From Flavobacterium sp. HBTb2-11-1 (GTDB lineage Bacteria; Bacteroidota; Bacteroidia; Flavobacteriales; Flavobacteriaceae): DNA of 64,000 bases. The stretch covers positions 434,001 to 498,000 of the forward strand of contig NZ_WUMO01000005.1 in the NCBI RefSeq assembly GCF_009826975.1. The letters run 5' to 3'. The notes beneath the pieces are model-generated. The model saw only the letters and a program-made list of their open reading frames with translations. It was not told the DNA's origin and did not search any database. Below are positions 27,708 to 36,230 of this stretch, one piece after another. Made by a program: the position numbers and the translations under genes. Numbering within the stretch: the first letter of the stretch is position 1; every line of letters begins with the position of its first letter.

Positions 27708-28755
27708 ATTGTGTAAGAATTGAAATATATCTTTCCAGACATTCTTTTTCTTTTTGAGCTATAAACAGAAAAAAATCTTCTTTGTTTTTTTGGGTTTGAG
27801 CAATTTCTAAAGACTGGTGATATTGCATTCTTGTTTCATAATCTCCTTTAATATTGGCTATTGGATAACCTTTTTGCATCAGAATTAAATTCATTATTAA
27901 TCTTGAAGTTCTTCCGTTTCCATCAATAAAAGGATGAATTGTAGCTAATCGTTCATGCATTTCAGCAGCAAGAATAATGGGGTGTAATTTATTTTTATTG
28001 ATTTCATACCAAACAAAATATTCTTCCATTTCCTGTGGAATCATTAAAGGTTGTGGAGGCATGTGACTACTTCCCTGAATCATAACTTGAACTTTTCTAT
28101 AGCGTCCTGCATCTTCTGGAATAATTCCGCGTAAAATTAGATTATGAATAGATAAAAGATCACGTTCGTTTAAAGAATTGTTTTTATTCATTAAATCTTT
28201 AATAAAGCCAATTGCTTCCTGATGATTTATAGCTTCAAGATGTTCCCGCATGCTTTTTCCAGAAATTGTCAAACCTTCATTGATGACCATATCTGTTTCA
28301 CGAAGTGTCATTGTATTTCCTTCAATTCGATTGCTTTCAAAAGTATATTCCAATTCTAAAGCTTGTTTTATTTTAAAGCTGTCATACTGGCGGTAAGAAC
28401 CTAGTTTTTCTTTTAAGGCATCAATTTCTTTTAAGATTTTTTCTAAAGAAGTAGATAATTTAAGATTTGAAACCGTTTTATTGTATTTGATTTCGTCTTC
28501 AGCAACTTTTAATGCTTTTAAGGCAAGTTCGTCATCCCCAATTTCATTAAGAATCTTTTCTTTAAGCCAAGCAATCATTAAAGTTTCATAATCAATTTCT
28601 AAAAGTTGAGAAAGTTTAATAATTTGATCTTTGGTTGGTTTTCGTGTTCCTGATTCAAATTTACTAATCAACGCTTGATCAATTCCTGCAAGATGAGCCA
28701 ATTCACGCGTTTTTAATCCTTTCTGTTCTCTGGCGTTTTTTAATAAAGATTTCAT
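27706..28755 (-). CDS. Fic-domain protein with N-terminal HTH
   Basis: A 349-residue protein with an XRE-type helix-turn-helix at residues 3-58 (RELAHLAGIDQALISKFESG). It also has an autoinhibitory motif SNRIEG at about 141-146, of the (S/T)xxxE(G/N) class, and the Fic motif HPFIDGNGRTSR at 274-285. Fic enzymes transfer AMP or a related group to target proteins; the full catalytic motif predicts activity once inhibition is released. The HTH suggests autoregulation, and a palindrome overlaps its promoter at 28774. No separate antitoxin gene is adjacent. Confidence 0.93.
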   Translation of the reverse strand: MKSLLKNAREQKGLKTRELAHLAGIDQALISKFESGTRKPTKDQIIKLSQLLEIDYETLMIAWLKEKILNEIGDDELALKALKVAEDEIKYNKTVSNLKLSTSLEKILKEIDALKEKLGSYRQYDSFKIKQALELEYTFESNRIEGNTMTLRETDMVINEGLTISGKSMREHLEAINHQEAIGFIKDLMNKNNSLNERDLLSIHNLILRGIIPEDAGRYRKVQVMIQGSSHMPPQPLMIPQEMEEYFVWYEINKNKLHPIILAAEMHERLATIHPFIDGNGRTSRLIMNLILMQKGYPIANIKGDYETRMQYHQSLEIAQTQKNKEDFFLFIAQKEKECLERYISILTQ

Positions 28756-28773
28756 TTAATGAAAATTTTAGTC

Positions 28774-28790
28774 TTGACAAATTTAGTCAA
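28774..28790 (-). promoter_or_regulatory. Operator-like palindrome over the Fic promoter
   Basis: TTGAC-AAATTTA-GTCAA is a 5-7-5 palindrome. Read on the minus strand it contains TAAATTTG (28778-28785), a -7 box placed 23 bases from the Fic start codon. A repressor bound here would block initiation. Confidence 0.55.
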
Positions 28791-28804
28791 TTTTAGATCA
28801 AAAG

Positions 28805-28831
28805 AAAAGCGATGTTTATACACCGCTTTTT
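28805..28831 (-). terminator. Terminator of the lipoprotein gene
   Basis: AAAAGCGATGT pairs with ACACCGCTTTT with one wobble pair; on the minus strand it follows the stop at 28838. Confidence 0.7.
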
Positions 28832-28837
28832 CTATAA

Positions 28838-29473
28838 TTATTTTGGAGGCAGAGAGCCGTCTTTTCTCATTTCTTTCACTACAGCTTGCATAATGGCGTC
28901 AACCGTCTGGCCTAAATCTGTAACATATTGAGATTCTGTAGTTCCTGTCCAGATTAATTTGTTTTGTTTTAAAGAAAAAACATTGGTTTCTACCATATAA
29001 GAAGTGGTCTCCTGATAATAACCTGGATCATAAAAGTTAGGAGAATACATTCCGTACCAGTTTCCAAAACCATATCCATACATTCCGGTGTACATTCCGT
29101 CAAAACCTCCGTAATACATTCCTGTATAAGTGCCTGGAACATAATTAACTTCTTTTTCTTTGCTAACTAATCGCATACTGATTACTCCATCAAAGTTTTC
29201 ATCTTGCAAAACCTTTAGCTTTTGTTCTTGCGTTAATTGAGAAGTTGCGTTTAAATATTGATACGAAGTTTTGAATATCGGATTGGCCGCTGCAATTCTG
29301 TTTTCTGTAATTCGTCTTGAAGCTTCGTCTTTGACTAAAGCTACAACCAAAACTTTTTTAAATTGTTCCTGAGTTATAGTTACATCAGGATCTCTCCAGC
29401 TGTTTACAATTGAAGTATTACTGCCACAACTTGAAAACACAATAGCGAAAAACAAAACTAAATACTTTTTCAT
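28838..29473 (-). CDS. DUF4136-like lipoprotein
   Basis: A 211-residue lipoprotein: signal segment MKKYLVLFFAIVFSSC with Cys at 16. The NSWRDPDVTIT start and the KVLVVALVKDEASRRITENR strand-helix pattern are like the DUF4136 and curli-GTPase-related families. A Tyr/Gly/Met-rich insertion (GTYTGMYYGGFDGMYTGMYG) lies near the middle. Outer-membrane location is likely; function is unknown. Confidence 0.8.
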   Translation of the reverse strand: MKKYLVLFFAIVFSSCGSNTSIVNSWRDPDVTITQEQFKKVLVVALVKDEASRRITENRIAAANPIFKTSYQYLNATSQLTQEQKLKVLQDENFDGVISMRLVSKEKEVNYVPGTYTGMYYGGFDGMYTGMYGYGFGNWYGMYSPNFYDPGYYQETTSYMVETNVFSLKQNKLIWTGTTESQYVTDLGQTVDAIMQAVVKEMRKDGSLPPK

Positions 29474-29553
29474 ATTTTACTGTTAAATTATTTGTAATAA
29501 AAATAACAATAAAATATTATAAATATGTCATTAAGAGGAAATTAAATTTGCTA

Positions 29554-30009
29554 TTAGTTGTAAGCTTTTTTAATTCTGTCCAAATCTCTTTTTGTGTCTT
29601 GTTCTTTTAGAGATTCACGTTTGTCATAGTTTTTCTTTCCCTTACACAACCCGATCTGAAGTTTTGCTAAACCTTTTTCGTTGGTAAATAGCTTTAAAGG
29701 TATAATGGTTAAACCTTTTGCCTGAACATTTTTATGAAGTGTTTTTAATTCTTTTTTGTTTAAAAGTAGTTTTCTTTCGCTTCTTGATTTATGGTTGAAT
29801 TGGTTTCCAAAAGAATACTCTTCAATATAAGTGTTAATGGCGAAAAGTTCCATGCCGCTAAACTCGCAGAAACTTTCGGTAATATTGGCTTTTCCTAAGC
29901 GGATAGATTTGATTTCTGTTCCTGCCAAAACAATTCCAGCAGTATAAGTATCGATTATTTCGTAATCGAATCGGGCTCTCTTGTTAAGTATATTGACTGA
30001 TTTTATCAT
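29554..30009 (-). CDS. smpB: SsrA-binding protein SmpB
   Basis: Partner of tmRNA in rescue of stalled ribosomes. INKRARFDYEIIDTYTAGIVLAGTEIKSIR at the start and LKLFTNEKGLAKLQIGLCKGKKNYDKRESLK at the end are the core beta-barrel signatures (given here as overlapping parts of the conserved fold), followed by the basic tail DRIKKAYN. A TACATTTG box on the minus strand (30015-30022) lies only 5 bases from the ATG, so the mRNA may be nearly leaderless. Confidence 0.96.
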   Translation of the reverse strand: MIKSVNILNKRARFDYEIIDTYTAGIVLAGTEIKSIRLGKANITESFCEFSGMELFAINTYIEEYSFGNQFNHKSRSERKLLLNKKELKTLHKNVQAKGLTIIPLKLFTNEKGLAKLQIGLCKGKKNYDKRESLKEQDTKRDLDRIKKAYN

Positions 30010-30145
30010 AGCTGCAAATGTAAGACAAAATTGAAAAATGTTGCAGTTAAAGATAATTAAAGTTTTCTTTTAATATATGATTTAAATCAGTCTTAAGCAG
30101 AAACCTTACTCATAAGTTTGTCCTGTAATTAAAAACAAAATAAAA

Positions 30146-30784
30146 ATGAAAAAGATTGTTACCTTAGTGAGTATCGTATTAATCAGTTTAACTGCTAAAG
30201 CTCAAGATTCGTCTCAAGGATTAAAAGGGGCTTGGTTTGCCACTTCTCAATTTGGTTATCAGCAGACTAAAAATGAAGGCAATAAAAATACAAATTTATC
30301 TGTAATTCCAGTTGTAGGTACATTTGTTACTCCATCGGTTGCTGTTGGAGCGGGTGTAGGGTATATTAATATCAAAGCCGATACAGATGCAGGAACAGCA
30401 GCTAAAACAGATTTAATTGTTGTTCAGCCTTTAATTAGAAAATACTGGAATGTAGCTGGTTCGTTATACTTCTTCGGACAAGCAGCAATTCCAGTTATTA
30501 CAGGTAAAGAAAAAGAGAGTGAGTTGAAAGTTAATCAGGTAGGGCTTTCAGTATCGGGAGGTTTAGATTATTTTGTTACTAAAAACTTCTCTGTAGAGTT
30601 CTCTTACGATTTGGCCAATTTTACTTCTACAACACTTAAAGCGAAGGATGGAGAAAAAACAACAGTTACCAATTTTGGTTTGGCACACGTTGCCAATGTA
30701 GATCCATTTTACAATACAGCATTAGCAGGAAGTAATCCAAACTTGACTTCTCCTGTTTCTGTCGGATTTAAATTCATATTCTAA
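30146..30784 (+). CDS. Outer-membrane beta-barrel protein
   Basis: A 212-residue secreted protein with signal peptide MKKIVTLVSIVLISLTAKAQ and an alternating hydrophobic strand pattern ending in PVSVGFKFIF, a typical terminal barrel strand with aromatic end. Family: small porin-like barrel of the OmpW/OmpA N-terminal type. Function unknown. Confidence 0.85.
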   Translation: MKKIVTLVSIVLISLTAKAQDSSQGLKGAWFATSQFGYQQTKNEGNKNTNLSVIPVVGTFVTPSVAVGAGVGYINIKADTDAGTAAKTDLIVVQPLIRKYWNVAGSLYFFGQAAIPVITGKEKESELKVNQVGLSVSGGLDYFVTKNFSVEFSYDLANFTSTTLKAKDGEKTTVTNFGLAHVANVDPFYNTALAGSNPNLTSPVSVGFKFIF

Positions 30785-30795
30785 TTTATTCTTTA

Positions 30796-30829
30796 TTTGA
30801 TTAATGTAAAATTCTATTTAGTAATTTTG
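30796..30829 (+). promoter_or_regulatory. Promoter of the VF530 gene
   Basis: TTTG at 30796-30799, a 22-base spacer and TAATTTTG at 30822-30829. Initiation near 30835 would place the hairpin at 30838 at the very 5' end of the transcript. Confidence 0.6.
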
Positions 30830-30837
30830 CGAAAAAG

Positions 30838-30871
30838 GAAGACCGTACTTTTTTGAAGTACGGTCTTTTAA
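30838..30871 (+). terminator. Hairpin: terminator of the barrel gene or 5'-UTR element of VF530
   Basis: AAGACCGTACTT and AAGTACGGTCTT form a 12-base stem followed by TTTA. It lies downstream of the promoter at 30796, so it may act as an attenuator or 5' stabiliser rather than only as a terminator. Confidence 0.75.
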
Positions 30872-30891
30872 TATTGTTTAAAAAGTATAAG

Positions 30892-31116
30892 ATGCAAAAT
30901 CAATCCAAAGACCCCTTACATGGGATTACACTTCAAAAAATTGTTGAAACTTTAGTAGATTATTATGGGTTTGATACTTTGGGTGAATTAATTCCAATTA
31001 AATGTTTTAATTCAAATCCAAGTGTAAAATCAAGTCTTACTTTCTTAAGAAAAACAGATTGGGCTCGTAAAAAAGTAGAGGATCTTTATATTAAAACGCT
31101 TCCTAAATTAAGCTGA
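30892..31116 (+). CDS. VF530-family small protein
   Basis: A 74-residue basic protein of the VF530 family of putative DNA-binding proteins. Signatures are [29 protein letters not shown] and [18 protein letters not shown] took ATG 30892 because the residues before it derive from the hairpin and spacer, while [11 protein letters not shown] is the family start. Confidence 0.85.
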   Translation: MQNQSKDPLHGITLQKIVETLVDYYGFDTLGELIPIKCFNSNPSVKSSLTFLRKTDWARKKVEDLYIKTLPKLS

Positions 31117-31119
31117 TTT

Positions 31120-31674
31120 TTATAATTTATACGAAATCATAACACCACCACGGTAAGGTAGCCATTCGCCGCTTTTATTCCAGTGAATTGCTTTTTCATA
31201 TCTTCCAGGAGTTCCGTCGTTATAATATCCATGATAAAATCCTTGGTGCCATCCGCCACCTACAAAAAAGTCAAGTAAAAATTTATCGCTTAATTTGAGA
31301 TTGTAACCAACTGTAGCCCCAATTCTATAACCGAAACCATCTTCGTAACGGTTGCTGTTCCAATAATTCCATTTTTGTATTTCGTATTTATCAGCGCCTA
31401 TATGAGCTCCTGCATAAAAACCACTGTATTTTTCTTTAAAATGGTAACGGATTTCTGGAGTAACCGTGACAAATTTCATTGGGTTATTTCCATTAAAAGA
31501 TTCCCAAAAAGAAGCCATTACATCAGCACTAAACGTAGTCTTTTCTCCAATACTCGTTTCAATCCCAATATTTGGAACTAATAATAAGGCAGTTGCTCCA
31601 TTAAATTTTACAAAAGTCTGACTTTGCATTTGCACACAAAACAAAAGAACAATTAAGGCGGATATCTTTTTCAT
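31120..31674 (-). CDS. DUF3575-like outer-membrane protein
   Basis: About 184 residues with signal peptide ending MQSQ. Strand-rich sequence with NIGIETSIGEKTTFSADVM, TPEIRYHFKEKYSGFYAGAH and GYRIGATVGYNLKLSDKFLL is typical of DUF3575. The start at 31674 (MKKISALIV) gives a normal signal peptide; the ATG six codons upstream is less likely. It ends 4 bases from the convergent VF530 stop. Confidence 0.85.
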   Translation of the reverse strand: MKKISALIVLLFCVQMQSQTFVKFNGATALLLVPNIGIETSIGEKTTFSADVMASFWESFNGNNPMKFVTVTPEIRYHFKEKYSGFYAGAHIGADKYEIQKWNYWNSNRYEDGFGYRIGATVGYNLKLSDKFLLDFFVGGGWHQGFYHGYYNDGTPGRYEKAIHWNKSGEWLPYRGGVMISYKL

Positions 31675-31781
31675 ATATTTTTGGGAATTCAAAACAGCCT
31701 TTTAGCTGATTTCGAGCGCAAATATAGCAGATAATGCTTGAGAACTATTAATTATAAGATTATTTTAACAAGTATAAAACT

Positions 31782-32330
31782 TTACTTTTCTAATAATGAA
31801 TAAATTACTTTGTCTAAAAATTTTCCGTCCCAAAATTCTACTTCTCTCAGATGTGCTTCTTTAACAAAACCGCATTTTTGTAATACCTTTTCAGAGGCAT
31901 AATTTTCGGGATCGATTACAGCTTCTATCGAATGTAGTTTTAGATCTTCAAAACCAAAAGTAATTAATTTCTTTACAGCTTCTGGAATAATTCCTTTTCC
32001 ATGCTGATCAGGCGAAAGGATATAACCTATTTCAGCTCGGTAATTTTCGGGTTGCATCCGATAATAGCCAATAATCCCAAGTAATTTGGTGTTGCCTTTA
32101 AGTCTAATAGCCCAATTTATGCCAACATTAGTTTCAATTTTTTCATCAATAGTTCTGATGTGTTCCAGAGCGTCTTCATGGTTTTTCACTAAAGGTCTTG
32201 GGATGTATTTCATAGTCTCAGGATTAGAACGCAAGTCAAAAACTTCTTGTACGTCCTTATCTGTAAGCCTGTCTAAAACTAATCTTTCTGTTTCTATTAC
32301 TGGAAATGGGGTAAAATTAAAATTTAACAT
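31782..32330 (-). CDS. GNAT N-acetyltransferase, RimJ/RimL type
   Basis: A 182-residue acetyltransferase with ETERLVLDRLTDKDVQEVFD, YRMQPENYRAEIGYILSPDQ, the acetyl-CoA loop QHGKGIIPEAVKKL and CGFVKEAHLREVEFWDGKFL. This subfamily acetylates N termini or amino groups of proteins and small molecules; the substrate is unknown. It lies 8 bases downstream of the epimerase on the same strand. Confidence 0.9.
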   Translation of the reverse strand: MLNFNFTPFPVIETERLVLDRLTDKDVQEVFDLRSNPETMKYIPRPLVKNHEDALEHIRTIDEKIETNVGINWAIRLKGNTKLLGIIGYYRMQPENYRAEIGYILSPDQHGKGIIPEAVKKLITFGFEDLKLHSIEAVIDPENYASEKVLQKCGFVKEAHLREVEFWDGKFLDKVIYSLLEK

Positions 32331-32338
32331 TTTTTACT

Positions 32339-33190
32339 TTATAATATTGTAATACTAAATTTTGCACTGAAATTTTTGTTTTCTTCTAATGTCAAAATCC
32401 CTTCTTTTTTATATAAGTCACCAGTATTCTGATCGGTATCAGAATAGCCAAGCCAAGGTTCAATACAGATAAATGGTGCGTTTTCTTTAGTCCAGATGCC
32501 TAAACTTGGAAAATCATTATAGCTAACTCTTATATAAGGTTTTGAATTGTTAAGGATAGTTAAAGATTTTGATTCTAATGTTTTGAAAATTAAAGCATCA
32601 TTTTTAAAAAGCTTATAATTTAAAGGAACTAAACTGTTTTTTTTCTCCAAAACTTTAGTCTTAGATGAAATCAAATCGTTTTCAAGAAGATAATATTTTA
32701 AATTTTCCTCTTTTTCAAATTGAAACGCATAATTTTCAAAGTTATCAGGAAGTGCTATTGCCGGATGCGCTCCAATTGAAAATGGCATTTTTTCTTTTCC
32801 ATTATTTATGACTCTATATTCAAGTTCAAGTGCATTTTCATTAAGCGTATAAATAAGTTGCAATTCAAATTCAAAAGGATATTTAGCTAATGTTTCTTGA
32901 AAAGATTTAAGAGAAAAAACAGCTTTACTTTCAGTTTTTTCGATCAATTCAAAATCCATGTCACGTGCAAAACCATGGCGTGGCAAATGATATTCTTTTT
33001 CATTGATTGTATAGGTGTTGTTTTTTAAAGTTCCTACAATCGGAAAAAGTATTGGCGAATGCTTACCCCAAAAATCTGGATTCCCCTCCCATATATATTC
33101 ATTGTTTTGATTGTCTTTTATAGAAAATAATTCGGCTCCAGCATGTTTAATAGAAGCTTTTAATATAGAATTTGAAATAGTTGTAGTCAC
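32339..33190 (-). CDS. Aldose 1-epimerase family protein
   Basis: A 283-residue galactose-mutarotase-like beta-sandwich. NEYIWEGNPDFWGKHSPILF, LPRHGFARDMDFEL (catalytic His) and SIGAHPAIALP are the conserved parts, with ICIEPWLGYSDT near the end. Such proteins interconvert sugar anomers. No sugar operon surrounds it. Confidence 0.88.
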   Translation of the reverse strand: MTTTISNSILKASIKHAGAELFSIKDNQNNEYIWEGNPDFWGKHSPILFPIVGTLKNNTYTINEKEYHLPRHGFARDMDFELIEKTESKAVFSLKSFQETLAKYPFEFELQLIYTLNENALELEYRVINNGKEKMPFSIGAHPAIALPDNFENYAFQFEKEENLKYYLLENDLISSKTKVLEKKNSLVPLNYKLFKNDALIFKTLESKSLTILNNSKPYIRVSYNDFPSLGIWTKENAPFICIEPWLGYSDTDQNTGDLYKKEGILTLEENKNFSAKFSITIL

Positions 33191-33376
33191 AATTGTTGAA
33201 TCTAAAATGAATGTTCTTTTAATAGATGTAAATATATTTTATAAATTTTAGTTTTTTAAGAAAAAGGCTTAAATTATTTTATTGATAAAATTATGCTAAA
33301 ATTAAATTTATGTTTTGAAATTTCTCTGTAAATAGCTTTTTTTTTCATTAATTTGCTACATAAACAGCTAAAAAAT

Positions 33377-35644
33377 ATGAAAAAGCAATCTGCAAAAGCC
33401 ATTTTAACCGCGGCTTTATTTTTTGGGATTTCTTCAGTATGGGCGCAGCAAACTCCGTCAGCACCAGCAGCAAATCCAGTGAACAATTACAATTATCATG
33501 ATGCCTTTGGACCTCATTTTTACACTAAAAATGGTACTTCAACCCGCACTGCTAGTGGTGAACCGGGAGTAGAGTATTGGCAGAATAGAGCCGATTATCA
33601 GATTACGGCAAAATTAAATGCAACTACAAACGAGATTGTAGGGACAGATGAAATCACTTATACTAATAATAGTCCAGAAAAATTATCATTTCTTTGGCTG
33701 AATTTAGATCAGAATTTATTTAAAGACGATTCTAGAGGAAATGCCGTTGTGCCTTTAACAGGAAGCCGTAACGGAGCTCAAGGACAAGTTTTTGATGGCG
33801 GAAATAAAATTAAATCTGTAAAAGTAGTTTCTGGAGGAAAAAACAAAACAGAAGTTGATGTTAAATATGTAGTTACAGATACCAGAATGCAGATTTTTCT
33901 TCCTCAAGCATTGGCTGCAAAAGGAGGTTCTGTAAAGGTTAAAATTGAATTCTCATTTATTGCGCCTTTCGAAGGATCAGACAGAATGGGAGTTCTAGAA
34001 ACAAAAAACGGAAAAATATTTACAATTGCGCAGTGGTACCCACGTATGTGTGTGTACGATGATGTACGAGGTTGGAATACAGCTCCATATTTAGGTGCTT
34101 CTGAATTTTATTTAGAGTATGGTGATTTTGATGTAAAACTTACAGTTCCAGGAAATCATTATGTTGTAGCTTCTGGAGAATTGTTAAACGGTCAGGAAGT
34201 ATTTTCTGCTGAGCAATTAAAAAGATATAAAGATGCTGCAAACAGTGATAAAACGGTGACAATTCGCTCAGAGCAAGAGGTTAATGCAACAGCAAATAGT
34301 AACTCAGGAACAGAAAAAACATGGCATTATAAAATTAAAAATGCGCGTGATTTTTCTTGGGCATCGTCTCCAGCTTTCATTTTAGATGGAGCAAAAATTA
34401 ACCTTCCAAGCGGTAAAAAATCATTGGCATTATCTGCTTATCCTGTTGAAAGTGCAGGCCAAGGCGCTTATGGGCGTTCTACAGAATATGTAAAAGCGTC
34501 AATTGAGCATTATTCTAAACAATGGTTTGAATATCCTTACCCAGCAGCAACAAATGTGGCTGGAAATGAAGGTGGTATGGAATACCCAGGAATTGTTTTC
34601 TGTGGATGGAAATCTAAAGGACAAGATCTTTGGGGAGTAACAGATCACGAATTTGGGCATATTTGGTTCCCAATGATTGTGGGGTCAAACGAAAGATTAT
34701 TTGCTTGGATGGATGAAGGATTTAATACATTTATCAATTCTTTAAGTACTGCTGCGTTTAATAATGGAGAATACAAAGAACAGCCAACAGATTTGCATCA
34801 AGAAGCAGAATCTTTCACACGCCCAGATTTAGAAACTATCATGAGTTCTCCTGACAATATGAAAGAAGCTAATATTGGTATGTTATGTTATTTTAAACCA
34901 AGCGCAGGTCTTATTTTATTAAGGGAACAAGTTTTAGGAAAAGAACGTTTTGATACTGCTTTTAGAACTTATATTGAGCGTTGGGCATATAAACATCCGC
35001 AGCCAGACGATTTTTTCAGAACTATGGAAAATGTGGCAGGAGAAGACTTGAGCTGGTTCTGGAGAAGCTGGTATGTAAACAACTGGCGTTTTGACCAAGG
35101 TGTTAACTCAGTTAAATATGTGAAAAACGATCCAGCTAAGGGTGCTGTAATCACAGTTGAGAATTTTGATAAAATGCCAATGCCAATTGTGCTAGATGTT
35201 AAAACAAAGAGCGGAAAAGTAACAAGAGTTAATTTACCTGTAGAGATTTGGCAAAGAAATAACTCTTGGTCTTTCAAACATAATTCAACTGAAGAAATTG
35301 AGAGCATTACTTTAGATCCTGACCATGCTTTCCCAGATAATAATGAGTCAAACAATGTTTGGACAGCGGGAAAAGGTAAAATAGAAAAAGATCTTATTTT
35401 AGATCCGTATTTAGGTAATTATGTTACTGCAAAATCTCCTCTGACAATTGAATTAACAGAGAAAAATAGCGTTTTAAATGCAGAACTTCCTAATTATCCA
35501 AAATTTGCATTAGAGCCTGTTGCAAACGAAAAAGATACATTCGAATCTGCTAGAGCTGGCTTAAAACTTAAATTTAACGAAGCTAAAAACGGTTTCGATT
35601 TGATACTTTCAAACGGTCAAGTAATACCTTTTACTAGAAAGTAA
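33377..35644 (+). CDS. Secreted M1-family metallopeptidase
   Basis: A zinc aminopeptidase of about 755 residues. Signal peptide [20 protein letters not shown] ending near WAQ. An N-terminal beta domain is followed by [10 protein letters not shown] (the GxMEN-like motif), the zinc motif [11 protein letters not shown] and the third ligand Glu in MDEGFNTF. I placed the start at 33377; the listed earlier ATG adds residues before the signal peptide. A terminator follows. Confidence 0.93.
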   Translation: MKKQSAKAILTAALFFGISSVWAQQTPSAPAANPVNNYNYHDAFGPHFYTKNGTSTRTASGEPGVEYWQNRADYQITAKLNATTNEIVGTDEITYTNNSPEKLSFLWLNLDQNLFKDDSRGNAVVPLTGSRNGAQGQVFDGGNKIKSVKVVSGGKNKTEVDVKYVVTDTRMQIFLPQALAAKGGSVKVKIEFSFIAPFEGSDRMGVLETKNGKIFTIAQWYPRMCVYDDVRGWNTAPYLGASEFYLEYGDFDVKLTVPGNHYVVASGELLNGQEVFSAEQLKRYKDAANSDKTVTIRSEQEVNATANSNSGTEKTWHYKIKNARDFSWASSPAFILDGAKINLPSGKKSLALSAYPVESAGQGAYGRSTEYVKASIEHYSKQWFEYPYPAATNVAGNEGGMEYPGIVFCGWKSKGQDLWGVTDHEFGHIWFPMIVGSNERLFAWMDEGFNTFINSLSTAAFNNGEYKEQPTDLHQEAESFTRPDLETIMSSPDNMKEANIGMLCYFKPSAGLILLREQVLGKERFDTAFRTYIERWAYKHPQPDDFFRTMENVAGEDLSWFWRSWYVNNWRFDQGVNSVKYVKNDPAKGAVITVENFDKMPMPIVLDVKTKSGKVTRVNLPVEIWQRNNSWSFKHNSTEEIESITLDPDHAFPDNNESNNVWTAGKGKIEKDLILDPYLGNYVTAKSPLTIELTEKNSVLNAELPNYPKFALEPVANEKDTFESARAGLKLKFNEAKNGFDLILSNGQVIPFTRK

Positions 35645-35668
35645 TTTAGAATAATAGAGAAAAATTTA

Positions 35669-35706
35669 AAGCCCGATAGTTATTTTAACTGTCGGGTTTT
35701 TCTTTT
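35669..35706 (+). terminator. Terminator of the M1 peptidase gene
   Basis: AAGCCCGATAGTTA pairs with TAACTGTCGGGTTT with one wobble, followed by T residues. Confidence 0.88.
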
Positions 35707-35713
35707 GTTTTAA

Positions 35714-35765
35714 GTTTCAGGTTTAGGTTTCAAGTTTAGGTTTCAAGTTTAGGTTTCAAGTTTTT
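35714..35765. repeat. Four tandem 13-base units, GTTTCAAGTTTAG
   Basis: Units begin at 35714, 35727, 35740 and 35753; the first and last differ slightly. They are followed at 35790 by the words CCTTAGAACCTCAGTACCTTA, related to those at 44257-44344. Confidence 0.88.
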
Positions 35766-35872
35766 AATTCGTTCAAGTTAAAAGTAAAGCCTTAGAACCT
35801 CAGTACCTTAGGATTTTAAAATCTTTAAAAAACAACAAAACGTCAAAAAAATGTTAGAAATTTAATTTTTTG

Positions 35873-35902
35873 TTTTGTGAATAAAAAAAAGATGTACTTT
35901 TG
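35873..35902 (+). promoter_or_regulatory. Promoter of the arginine/proline cluster
   Basis: TTTTG ending at 35877, a 17-base spacer and TACTTTTG at 35895-35902 fit the consensus. Initiation is expected at about 35905-35908, at the first bases of the structured leader and its ATG. Confidence 0.7.
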
Positions 35903-35907
35903 CACCG

Positions 35908-35994
35908 ATGAATAAAATAAGTTTACATATAACTTCTTTGTCACGGACAAACTCACCGATTACTTCTCCCGAAGTACGGACGCTATCTCTATAG
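35908..35994 (+). CDS. 28-codon leader ORF inside the structured RNA
   Basis: ATG at 35908 to TAG at 35994, beginning MNKISLHITSLS and ending SPEVRTLSL, rich in Ser, Thr and Leu. Its two Arg codons (13 and 24) are both CGG, which looks rare in this AT-rich window, and both fall in predicted stems. If translated, ribosome position could govern the fold. There is no direct evidence of translation; the outer stem would sequester its start codon. Confidence 0.4.
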   Translation: MNKISLHITSLSRTNSPITSPEVRTLSL

Positions 35995-36029
35995 TGTTCA
36001 CTGAGTTTTATAGCCGTATATTTATTCAT
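35908..36029 (+). ncRNA. Structured leader RNA of the arginine cluster (candidate attenuator or riboswitch)
   Basis: Nested complementary segments define one fold. An outer stem ATGAATAAA (35908-35916) pairs with TTTATTCAT (36021-36029). ACGG (35943-35946) pairs with CCGT (36014-36017). AAACTCA (35949-35955) pairs with TGAGTTT (36002-36008). Two hairpins lie inside: CCG-TACTTC-tccc-GAAGTA-CGG (35956-35979) and CGCTAT-ctct-ATAGTG (35981-35996), making a three-way junction. Competing pairings exist: TTTGTC at 35937 and TTTGTCC at 36058 can each pair with GACAAA at 35946-35951. I do not recognise a known riboswitch class. Confidence 0.6.
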
Positions 36030-36230
36030 ACCCATTTTTCATTTTGAAATCACATAATTTGTCCATTGGACAAACATATCCTAAAAGTATTTATTATTTT
36101 GTAAATTTTCTTAATCAATGTTTTGATTTTGAAGGTGTTACTTCTTTTTTGCTTAATTTTATTGGATTCAATTCTGGATTTCAAACGAATCAATATGCTT
36201 TAATTTTTAACTCTAACTTCAATAATTGAA

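Noticed and set aside
27706..28755. Type II toxin-antitoxin pair at the Fic gene
   Set aside because: No small antitoxin ORF is adjacent; inhibition motif and HTH are in the same polypeptide.
34969..35355. 128-codon antisense ORF inside the M1 peptidase gene
   Set aside because: Shadow frame without motif, start context or promoter.
35714..35765. CRISPR array in the 13-base tandem repeat
   Set aside because: Units are contiguous with no spacers and only 13 bases long.
36044..36229. 61-codon ORF with TTG start between the arg leader and the GNAT gene
   Set aside because: Composition (Phe, Asn, Leu, Ile) is that of translated AT-rich untranslated sequence, no motif or signal is visible, and it begins inside the leader's hairpin region. 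Better explained as 5' untranslated sequence.
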